A stretch of DNA of 64,000 bases from Labilibaculum antarcticum (GTDB lineage Bacteria; Bacteroidota; Bacteroidia; Bacteroidales; Marinifilaceae). A program made the position numbers and the translations under genes. This document shows positions 7,770 through 15,309 of this stretch, one piece after another (position 1 is the first letter of the stretch; each line of letters opens with the position of its first letter). Under the pieces are notes generated by a model. The model did no database searches. It saw only the letters and a program-made list of their open reading frames with translations, and was not told the DNA's origin. The stretch is taken from assembly GCF_002356295.1 (NCBI RefSeq), contig NZ_AP018042.1, positions 4,992,361 through 5,056,360 of the forward strand, given 5' to 3'.

Positions 7770-8870
7770 TTACTTTTCGATTGTTAAGGATTTTTGGTAC
7801 TCTGATGGAGTTTGTTTGGTAAATTTTTTGAAGGAAGCATTAAAAGTAGCTTTTGATTTAAAACCAACTTCAAATGCCAAAGCCAGAATAGAGTAATTTC
7901 TAAATTTCTTATCCTCTAATAGAATTTTAAACTCTTCAACACGGTAATTATTTACAAAATCATTAAAACTTTGTCCCAATAGGCCATTTAACGTTTCGGT
8001 AATGTGATGACTAGGAATTGTGAGTTTTTTACTGGTAGCAGATAATGAAATCTCAGGATCTAAGTAAACCTTTTCTTCCTGAAATAACTTATTAATTCGA
8101 AGTGCTATTGACTTTGCGTCTTCTTCTTTCAGACTTGATTTTGAGTATTGTTTGAAATTAACAATTGTTTTTTTCTTTTTTGTGTGATGTATTGCATTAG
8201 GACTCGTAATTACATGATAGGCTATTACATAACTAAGTATTAGGAAAAATACGATGTTTATCACCTCCAGAAAATTCCAATACTCATTTGTTACGCAGAA
8301 TACAATTGCTTTACCAGTTAAGAGAACGGAATGTAATAGCATCATTGTAACAAAGAGCTTTATCATTAGGGTTTTTTCCTTATTGTATTTGAAGATGCCA
8401 ATAATTTGAAACCTCTCAAGCTGATAAAGTTTCCCCAATTTAGAGATGACAAGTAGTGGATATAAAATATGTAACAGGGCTAATAACAATAGCATGCCTA
8501 TGAATACGTATTTTTGAAGAATTTCATAGGCATATATATCCAGAACATATACACAAAGAAAAAGAAGTAGGGGGAGTATGGTATGTGGAGCAATAGATTT
8601 AAATTTTGCCAATTTCCCTGTCATTATCGATTCGCAGTAAAAATAGATTATTGGAGGTGAAATAAAAGCAAAACACAAAAAATAGGGTACGTATTGTTTA
8701 AGATCTGCGATGCTGTACGTGAAATAATAAAAAGCATAGTAGATCAACATTGAAAAAAGAATAACATTCAGATGAAGATTGGCTGGCGTTCTGAACTTTT
8801 TATGTGAAAGAATAACCATTAACCCTAATGTTTGTAAGGCACAAAGAAGAATGATTTCAGAAATTCTCAT
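7770..8870 (-). CDS. AraC-family regulator with N-terminal membrane domain
   Basis: A 366-residue protein. Residues 1 to about 225 form roughly seven hydrophobic helices; the C-terminal 100 residues are an AraC double helix-turn-helix, with YSILALAFEVGFKSKATFNASFKKF as the second HTH and the closing TPSEYQ motif. Membrane-bound AraC proteins of this type are common in Bacteroidota. It lies on the same strand, 468 nt upstream of the beta-barrel/rdhABC genes, and is the nearest regulator, so it may control them in response to a membrane or periplasmic signal. The gap is too long to assume co-transcription. Confidence 0.85.
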   Translation of the reverse strand: MRISEIILLCALQTLGLMVILSHKKFRTPANLHLNVILFSMLIYYAFYYFTYSIADLKQYVPYFLCFAFISPPIIYFYCESIMTGKLAKFKSIAPHTILPLLLFLCVYVLDIYAYEILQKYVFIGMLLLLALLHILYPLLVISKLGKLYQLERFQIIGIFKYNKEKTLMIKLFVTMMLLHSVLLTGKAIVFCVTNEYWNFLEVINIVFFLILSYVIAYHVITSPNAIHHTKKKKTIVNFKQYSKSSLKEEDAKSIALRINKLFQEEKVYLDPEISLSATSKKLTIPSHHITETLNGLLGQSFNDFVNNYRVEEFKILLEDKKFRNYSILALAFEVGFKSKATFNASFKKFTKQTPSEYQKSLTIEK

Positions 8871-10518
8871 TTAGATTAGAGTCAGTTTGCTTTTTTAATA
8901 AAGTTTCAGCGGGTACAAGTTCAGATTTTCTGTTTGCCTTGAGTTAGAGGTGAACAGTTCTTAAATTGTAATGAAACGCTTTTAAAGTTAGTTTTTTTTG
9001 AATATTCTGCAACAAATATATTTTTTAGCAGAAGATCAAGAGGGTATTGTAAATTGTCAATTTCATGAAACAAAGCAGTTTCGATAATGTAATTTCTTAT
9101 TTCTGATATGAGATTGAAGTGTATTTAAAATGAATAAAAATAATTTTTTTCTTAAAATAGAGAAGCCTGACCAACAGAGAAGGCAGAACTCTTGATGGAT
9201 GAATCGACTTTAGACGGATTGTAATATTCAAATAAACCCATGTGGTAGCGTATAGTTAGCACTAAACGATCGGATTCCAAATATTAAAAACCCAGGACAG
9301 CTCCATAATCGAATTCTTAGAATAAGGATTTGCCTATATGTGCATCACTACCAACTTTTAATTTTGAATCTAATAGATAGCCGAATTGTGGATCAGGAGA
9401 TAATTTTGGGTCTTCTTAACTAATCATGCATAAATTGCAGTCAAGCGAAAAGGGAAGTATTTTACATGCGTCCCTTTGTTATCATTTGCTCAAATAGTTT
9501 AGCCCGGAGTAAATGAGCACAGCGAATGCCACCCTGGAATATTAATGTGGCAGTAAGTACCAGCGCAGGTAAAAAAAATATTTGGAAAGCAATTCGCGTT
9601 TGCGTCGGAATAGCAAAAGGCTTATCCTCGAAGCTTGAAAAGTTGAAATCCGAACCTTAGGACAGTTCCGATAATTCGTGAGTCAAAGCTTTACTTTAGG
9701 ATAGTTTTGAATGTTACCAATTTTCAATAAAAGGAGTGAACCTCATTATTTTTTGCTTGTCCTTTAGCCGGACGGGCTTTTCATTTTTTCTAGGATAAAA
9801 AACGAAACAAAAAATCATTGACAACGTCCTCAATCACCCGTTACTAGTTCGATTGCTAAACAAAAAACTCGCTACGCTTAAACAACTTTTTGTTCTTAAC
9901 GCTCTCTTCACTAAGGGGTCCCGATCTCCGGACTCAATGTCAAATCTACATCCTCGAAAGATTGCAATTTTGCATATTCATGGACTAAAAAATAGCTAAT
10001 TTAAGTCTCAGACCCAACTTTTACAGGTGATTCCAAATTGTGGGCCTAAAATAAATTTGAATTGCTTGAAATGGCGAGATTGTATTGGAACCTGAAAATA
10101 ATTTATAGAGCTATTTATTTTATCACTATTTAGTGTATCTCTTGAGTCTAGTCTTGAATAAATAAGCTTAGTTTATAAGTCAATATTTTTATTGAATTGA
10201 TAACTTGATAATATACCGGCATAAGCTTCTGTTTAAATAATCTATCATCGGTTTCGCCTCGGAAATTTGTCTGGCTCATTCTTACTTTTACACCCTAACG
10301 GAAATCTTGTGGAGGCATTAAAAATGGCAAAAACTATGAGTAGGAGAGTTATTGTTTTTTCCATCTTATCCAATTTAATTGAATTATCGATAACACTAGA
10401 AAATATGATATTTTCTTCATAAATTAAGAAAGGATTTATGATCATTTTTGATAATAAATCCGTTAACAAGTAAGGTACAGACTGGAAAAAATAATTTACC
10501 GAAAATCCAACTAATTTT
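8871..10518. other. gene-poor stretch of about 1.6 kb
   Basis: No convincing intact gene is seen on either strand. 9152-9416 is a decayed beta-barrel gene (listed separately). 9750-9960 holds GC-richer sequence with short direct and inverted words that looks like a fragment of a larger element. A short minus-strand frame at 10245-10364 resembles a signal peptide only. The stretch separates the dehalogenase cluster from housekeeping genes. Confidence 0.6.
9152..9416 (-). pseudogene. remnant of an outer-membrane beta-barrel (PF13568-type) gene, C-terminal end
   Basis: Read on the minus strand in one frame, the segment gives EDPKLSPDPQFGYLLDSKLK, then FDYGAVLGF, a stop, YLESDRLVLTIRYHMGLFEY and finally SSAFSVGQASLF before a stop. 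This is the ending of PF13568-type barrels and parallels the intact gene at 13506-14081 (DFSVVLGLEY, SIEVRYNFGL, NSVFQVGIAASF). At least two in-frame stops and no start make it a pseudogene. Sequence upstream to about 9480 keeps some coding flavour but cannot be assigned. Confidence 0.55.
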
Positions 10519-10980
10519 ATGAGCAAATACTTAGAGATAAAAAAAGAACTGTATCGGTTAGCATCTCAGATAATAAGTGAGAAGTTAAAGTTCAATCAAG
10601 TGACTTTACAGGAATTAAAGGAATCAGCAGGAAATGAAACTAAGAGTAGTGCGGGTGATAAGCATGAAACAGGGCGGGCTATGGTTCATTTGGAACAGGA
10701 GAAAATGGTTCAGCAATTAGCAAGCAATCAAAGCATACAAAGCGTATTGCATAAAATTGACCCTGAAATTTCAAATCCGGCTATTTCTCTTGGTTCTCTT
10801 GTAATTACGGATAAACTTCGATTTTTCGTGTCTGTTCCTTTAGGTAAAGTTGAACTAAACAATAACGAATACTACTTGGTTTCTCTAACCTCTCCACTTG
10901 CAAAACAATTTGTTGGCAAGCAAAAAGGGGATTGTATTCAATTCAATAAGCAAGATTATTTGATTGAAGAGATTGCATAG
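10519..10980 (+). CDS. GreA/GreB C-terminal-like protein
   Basis: A 153-residue cytoplasmic protein. The N-terminal half is helical and contains SSAGDKHETGRAM, and the C-terminal half ends in VSLTSPLAKQFVGKQKGD, which resembles the FKBP-like C-terminal domain of transcript-cleavage factors (ISxxSPxGxALxGxxxGD). Such proteins are common in Bacteroidota and are often mislabelled 3-oxoacyl-ACP synthase. A role near RNA polymerase is likely by family, but the acidic coiled-coil tip of GreA is not obvious. The gene stands alone. Confidence 0.6.
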   Translation: MSKYLEIKKELYRLASQIISEKLKFNQVTLQELKESAGNETKSSAGDKHETGRAMVHLEQEKMVQQLASNQSIQSVLHKIDPEISNPAISLGSLVITDKLRFFVSVPLGKVELNNNEYYLVSLTSPLAKQFVGKQKGDCIQFNKQDYLIEEIA

Positions 10981-11016
10981 ATTGTATTATTTTGTAATTG
11001 CAAAGTAGTAAGGTGA

Positions 11017-11415
11017 TTATATGCTTGCAATGCAAGTTTCATGTGCCATTTTGCTTATCTCTTGAATTGCTCCAAATAAATCAACTAAGTCTTCATCAGT
11101 GGGTTCTGAGCGATGATACTTTTCCAAAGAGCAAATAGATTGGATGTTCTCGTATTTTAAAATACGGGTTTTAAGGGTTTCATCAATTGGCATCACCTCT
11201 TCCAGTCCATAAATAAGATCACTATAGGTGTGATTTTGAGGCATGTTGTGATGATAATCCAATATTGCCATGATGTATCCTTCTAAGGACATCGATAACA
11301 AATTGTATCTAACGGTATTTCCCAAGATGCTTTTTACGCCTTTTGGTGTTGCCCCTTTTAGAAATTGATCCCCATCCTGCATCCATCGGTTCCAGTTTAA
11401 TTTTCTTGCTGTCAT
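11017..11415 (-). CDS. HEPN-like helical protein next to NifX-like gene
   Basis: A 132-residue, fully helical soluble protein. The stretch SLEGYIMAILDYHHNMPQNH followed by LEEVMPIDETLKTRILKYEN and CSLEKYHR is like HEPN-domain proteins, though the canonical R-x4-6-H nuclease motif is not evident. It follows the NifX-like gene by 79 nt on the same strand, so the two may be a functional pair. No activity is claimed. Confidence 0.55.
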   Translation of the reverse strand: MTARKLNWNRWMQDGDQFLKGATPKGVKSILGNTVRYNLLSMSLEGYIMAILDYHHNMPQNHTYSDLIYGLEEVMPIDETLKTRILKYENIQSICSLEKYHRSEPTDEDLVDLFGAIQEISKMAHETCIASI

Positions 11416-11494
11416 ATCGGGTTATTTAAGTGTAATGATTCGGTAATAGAATTTGCTTGATTGGAACTAATAGTGGTAAATTAACTACACAAAA

Positions 11495-11896
11495 CTAGTA
11501 TCCGGAACTGCAGGATCCGCAAGATGAATTGCGATTTGAAACAGCAAGTTGTGGAACATTTTCATTCAATATAGTAAGGGGTTTCAATTCTTTTTTGTCG
11601 AACAGGTTAATATTTTCATCTAAACTATTTCCCTGTGCAGGATATAATGCAATTCCCATTTCTGTAAAAAGATGAATGGCCATGATTGGCATTTCTCTTA
11701 TTATCACCGAAAGGATACCCTTGCGTTTTAATGCAAAGCTTATGTTGCCAATTTTGCTTGTTAATGCATTAGTTGGTATCCACTCATAAGTTTTATTCAA
11801 GCTATCGTATATGCAGTAAGAGGCAGCATCATCAAATTCTTTTGTAATCTTATTTTTTGCATTTTCATGATCAACCACTGGTATCAATACTTTCAT
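11495..11896 (-). CDS. NifX/NifB-C-like dinitrogenase cofactor-binding family protein
   Basis: A 133-residue protein of the COG1433 family: MKVLIPV start, FDDAASYCIYD, a central LKRKGILSVIIREMPIMAIHLF, then GIALYPAQGNSLDENINLF. This is the RNase H-like fold that binds iron-molybdenum or other metal-sulfur clusters in NifX, NafY and orange protein. The C-terminus ends in a cysteine-rich tail, SSCGSCSSGY, which may bind metal. No nif genes are nearby, so a general metal-cluster role is more likely than nitrogen fixation. It precedes the HEPN-like gene. Confidence 0.75.
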   Translation of the reverse strand: MKVLIPVVDHENAKNKITKEFDDAASYCIYDSLNKTYEWIPTNALTSKIGNISFALKRKGILSVIIREMPIMAIHLFTEMGIALYPAQGNSLDENINLFDKKELKPLTILNENVPQLAVSNRNSSCGSCSSGY

Positions 11897-12139
11897 AATC
11901 TATTTATTTGTTAGTCGTTCTAAAAAATATACAAACGAACAGGCAAAATAAGTACCGTAAACAGATAGTCGTTATATTTCAGTGAGTTAATGAATTCTTA
12001 AGATCCTAAAAGTTCCATTTCTGTAGGGGTTTTAATCGAAAATCTACAAAAATGTATGATTGCCTGCCGCATTGGTAACAAGGGCAGAAGATCGTGTTGG
12101 AAAATTACCAGGGAATTGATGATGCGTGAAGAGTAAAAT

Positions 12140-13312
12140 CTATTTAGCACCCAACCAGGTAGCTTTGTGCCAAATAGCCTCCAAGGGTCCGTGAGTATGT
12201 TTTTTATTCCACCAGAAACAAAATAGCCCAAGAATTAGAGCAAGGCTGATACCGATCAACAAACCATAAGTTGCGCCTGTGTATTGATACATTCCAAGAC
12301 CAAAGCCGTAGTAGATACTTGCACCTAATATGGATTGAAATACATAGTTGGAAAGGCTCATTTTTCCTATTGCTGAAAAAGGTTTCAGAATATTTTGAAA
12401 TGCATTTGTGTTGAAAAGTAAAACAAATCCGGATACCAGAAATATCATGAATGAAAGATTACTCCATGAGGCTTCGATGGTCTTCACAGATCTACGGATG
12501 GCTTCACTACTAATTAATCCGCTTAGGTGTTTTTGAAGAATAAATAATGGGATAAACAGGACGATTGAAATGATAAATGTCCTTGTCCAGAATTTCGTAT
12601 TTTTATCCGATTGAGAAAAAAGATTCATCCGACCGGCCAGCATCCCGAATAGAAAAGTTGAAAGAATATGGAAAAATCGCCCGTTCTCCCAGCTCCAGTT
12701 AATAACCGCCATTTTTCCATTGGTCAGATTTCCATAAACCGTATTACTAAAAGAATCCGACTTAACGTATTCATTCATTTTGCCGAAATAGGTCCATGAT
12801 ATTGGATTGGCCAATTTAATATCAGGATTTTGTATTGCTTTAAACAAGTTAAATAATTCGTAAGGCTGAATGAATAGGAGTAGAGCAATAGCAAATACCC
12901 ACCTGTTGTTCAGTTTTACCAAAGGGATTAAAAACAAACCCACAAAGGCATAAAGAGTAAGTATATCGCCTTGGTAAAATGCTGAGTTTATGATCCCAAA
13001 AATGAAAAGAAGCACCAAACGCCAGGCAAAACGGGCTCTAAAATCATTACCCCGTTTGTTTTGATTATCAGTCTGAATAAAAAAGGTTAAGCCAAACAGT
13101 AAGGCGAATATAGCGTATGATTTACCTCCAAAAAGGAAAAATAAGGAATCCCAAATTATTTTATCTGTGGAGACCATCCATGCAGGAAGGTTTGCTGGCG
13201 AGAAATAGATGTCGAAATGTTCTATGTTGTGTAAAAGCATAATAGAAACAAGGGCAAAACCTCTTAAGGCATCGACAACGTGTAAGCGGTTTTTGATTAC
13301 AGGCGCATTCAT
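12140..13312 (-). CDS. DUF418 (YeiB-like) membrane protein
   Basis: A 390-residue polytopic protein with about ten hydrophobic helices. It starts with the family motif VVDALRGFALVSIMLLHNIE, has FLFGGKSYAIFALLFGLTF, and ends with a DUF418 domain (IGKMSLSNYVFQSILGASIYY and GPLEAIWHKATWLG). The fold is related to acyltransferase-3/heparan acetyltransferase membrane enzymes, and YeiB proteins have no established reaction. It stands alone. The 3' end at 12140 is normal for the family. Confidence 0.9.
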   Translation of the reverse strand: MNAPVIKNRLHVVDALRGFALVSIMLLHNIEHFDIYFSPANLPAWMVSTDKIIWDSLFFLFGGKSYAIFALLFGLTFFIQTDNQNKRGNDFRARFAWRLVLLFIFGIINSAFYQGDILTLYAFVGLFLIPLVKLNNRWVFAIALLLFIQPYELFNLFKAIQNPDIKLANPISWTYFGKMNEYVKSDSFSNTVYGNLTNGKMAVINWSWENGRFFHILSTFLFGMLAGRMNLFSQSDKNTKFWTRTFIISIVLFIPLFILQKHLSGLISSEAIRRSVKTIEASWSNLSFMIFLVSGFVLLFNTNAFQNILKPFSAIGKMSLSNYVFQSILGASIYYGFGLGMYQYTGATYGLLIGISLALILGLFCFWWNKKHTHGPLEAIWHKATWLGAK

Positions 13313-13456
13313 TCGTGGCTATCTTGGTTAAACAGAAGATGCTAATTTAATTAAGTTTTTTGTTTATGACAAGAAGGAACAATGTTGGCTGAATAGAATA
13401 GCCCGGGAGGGAAGCAAGCAGTTACTATCATGAATTGGAAGGTTCCTTAAACCAAA

Positions 13457-13484
13457 AAATCCGATCAGGTTGGATCGGACTTTG
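13457..13484 (-). terminator. terminator of the beta-barrel gene
   Basis: A stem of 13460-13466 with 13473-13479 closes a 6-nt loop; on the minus strand it is followed by T6. It lies 22 nt after the beta-barrel stop at 13506. Confidence 0.75.
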
Positions 13485-13505
13485 TTTTTATAAATATAAG
13501 AGGAA

Positions 13506-14081
13506 TTAGAATGATGCTGCTATACCGACTTGAAAAACTGAATTTTTAGCATCTACTTCAAAATAGTCATCATTAAATATCTCTGATAATCCGAAATTGT
13601 ATCGAACTTCGATGCTAAATTGTGTGTTGAGTTCATATTCCAGACCAAGAACTACTGAAAAATCCATATCTCTCATTCCTTTATCGAAATCCATGGAGTC
13701 TCCGTCTTCCTCTAATTCAGAACTTAGGTGAATGCCAACTTGAGGTCCTGCAATTGCATATAATTTATCGGAACCAAGCATTTTTGCGCGTAACAAAAGA
13801 GGAATGTTTAAAAAGTTTGTTTTAAATTTTGATTCAATTCCTTCACTGTCATCAGATGATCCTTGACGGGAATAAACCAGCTCGGGCTGAAAGGCTAGCC
13901 ATTCTGAAAGAGTCATTCTCATAAAACCACCAAAGTAGATGTCTGCTTTAGAATCGCCGTTAAGGTCATCGCCACTAAAATTGGCTAGATTTAAACCTCC
14001 TTTAACTCCATATTTAATATCCTGGGCAAAAGAAGATGTGCCAATTGCAATAATGGCAAATAATAGTACAAGTTTTTTCAT
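13506..14081 (-). CDS. outer-membrane beta-barrel protein (PF13568-like)
   Basis: The start is placed at 14081 because MKKLVLLFAIIAIGTSSFAQ is a clean signal peptide; an in-frame upstream ATG at 14117 would only add a charged extension. The mature 172 residues open with IKYGVKGGLNLANFSGDD, the classic beginning of these eight-stranded barrels, and end VFQVGIAASF with a terminal phenylalanine. Proteins of this family are small outer-membrane barrels of unknown cargo. The gene is monocistronic with its own terminator. Its C-terminus is the best intact match to the remnant at 9152-9416. Confidence 0.85.
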   Translation of the reverse strand: MKKLVLLFAIIAIGTSSFAQDIKYGVKGGLNLANFSGDDLNGDSKADIYFGGFMRMTLSEWLAFQPELVYSRQGSSDDSEGIESKFKTNFLNIPLLLRAKMLGSDKLYAIAGPQVGIHLSSELEEDGDSMDFDKGMRDMDFSVVLGLEYELNTQFSIEVRYNFGLSEIFNDDYFEVDAKNSVFQVGIAASF

Positions 14082-14259
14082 ATGATTTGGTTTAACAATT
14101 AGTAAAGACCTAAACATACAAAATGATATTGTAATTATTATGTGTCAAGTTTGCCAAGTACTGTACTATTAATTAAAAGGTGCTTTTATGCTGCGGATAT
14201 TTTCTACTGAGAGATGAATGGATTGGACTGTCAAATAGTATGGCCAGTTTATTCGGTTT

Positions 14260-15234
14260 TCACCCTTTAAGTATTTGATCCATAACCCAGGTGGTGTGTG
14301 CGGCAGTTTGGCCAGTTGAGGGATGTTTACGATTACCCAGCAAATGTTCCCTTATGTTTTTAACATGATAGAGCTGAATATTTTCCGGATTTTCGATGAA
14401 TAACTCACTCATTCCTTCTGAATTTGTAAGCAACAAGGGCGTTTCGTCGAAAACAGAGAATTCAATTTTCCCTTTACTGCCATAAATTTCCACACAATCT
14501 TCACGATTATTACAGCCGAAATTCCAGCTTCCCGAACCAGTCACTCCATTTTCGTGTATCCAACATGCTGTAACTGCATCTTTTGAAGAATATAAATCTT
14601 GTTGGTTTAGGCTTAGTCCGGTAGCTGTTTTAATATCGCCAAGTAAAAAACAAAAAAGGTCGAGACCATGGCTGGCCAGATCATCGAAGTAGCCACCCGC
14701 TGCTATTTTAGAGTCGGTTCTCCAATTGTATTCTCCTGACAGATCAAGTTCATTGGCCGACTTGCTTAAGTGCCATCTTATATGTCTTGGTTCGCCAATA
14801 ACACCTTCGTCTAACCATTCCTTTACCTGTTTAAAACGAGGCAATGACCTGCGGTAGTAGGCTACAAACAAAGGCAATTGCTTCTGCTTAAAGGCATCGC
14901 AAATATCTAAGCAATCCTGAGCATTTGGAGCCATCGGTTTTTCAATACAGCAAATTTTTCCAGCTTCGGCAACTTTTAATGCATAGTATTTGTGCGAATC
15001 GGGCGGGGTAGCAATATAAATGGCATCAATTTCGCTGTCTTGAATAATTGCATCAGAATTGGTATCGTATTTCTCAATGCCATGTCGGGAAGCATAATCT
15101 TCCAGTTTGGCTTTATCACGTCTCATTGCGGCTTTCAGCTCAAAGCCTTTGGTCTTCTGGTAAGCGGGTCCGCTTTTTATCTCGGTTACATTTCCACATC
15201 CAATAATTCCCCAGCGAATATTCTTTTCACTCAT
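14260..15234 (-). CDS. Gfo/Idh/MocA-family NAD(P)-dependent oxidoreductase
   Basis: A 324-residue protein. The N-terminal Rossmann fold carries RWGIIGCGNVTEIKSGPAYQ (G-x-G-x-x-x/A) and IYIATPPDSH, followed by the catalytic-region motif EKPMAPN, whose lysine is conserved in the family. The C-terminal alpha/beta domain contains GGYFDDLASHGLDLFCFLLG, with the conserved D-x-x-x-H near the active site. These enzymes oxidise or reduce sugars, inositols or related alcohols. The substrate is unknown, and no sugar genes are adjacent. Confidence 0.92.
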   Translation of the reverse strand: MSEKNIRWGIIGCGNVTEIKSGPAYQKTKGFELKAAMRRDKAKLEDYASRHGIEKYDTNSDAIIQDSEIDAIYIATPPDSHKYYALKVAEAGKICCIEKPMAPNAQDCLDICDAFKQKQLPLFVAYYRRSLPRFKQVKEWLDEGVIGEPRHIRWHLSKSANELDLSGEYNWRTDSKIAAGGYFDDLASHGLDLFCFLLGDIKTATGLSLNQQDLYSSKDAVTACWIHENGVTGSGSWNFGCNNREDCVEIYGSKGKIEFSVFDETPLLLTNSEGMSELFIENPENIQLYHVKNIREHLLGNRKHPSTGQTAAHTTWVMDQILKG

Positions 15235-15309
15235 TTTATTTCTATTTAGACCTTTTTGTTAGCTTAATTTTTTTCGACTGTGTAAGTATCAAGGAGTGCT
15301 TTGGGAATA

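Noticed and set aside
10245-10526. 93-codon minus-strand frame, with an inner start giving a 39-residue signal-peptide-like product
   Set aside because: Only the inner part (MEKTITLLLIVFAIF) looks exported, and the tail is short and basic; more likely a remnant or chance.
11998-12231. 77-codon minus-strand frame overlapping the DUF418 3' end
   Set aside because: It overlaps a clear gene in another frame and has no support.
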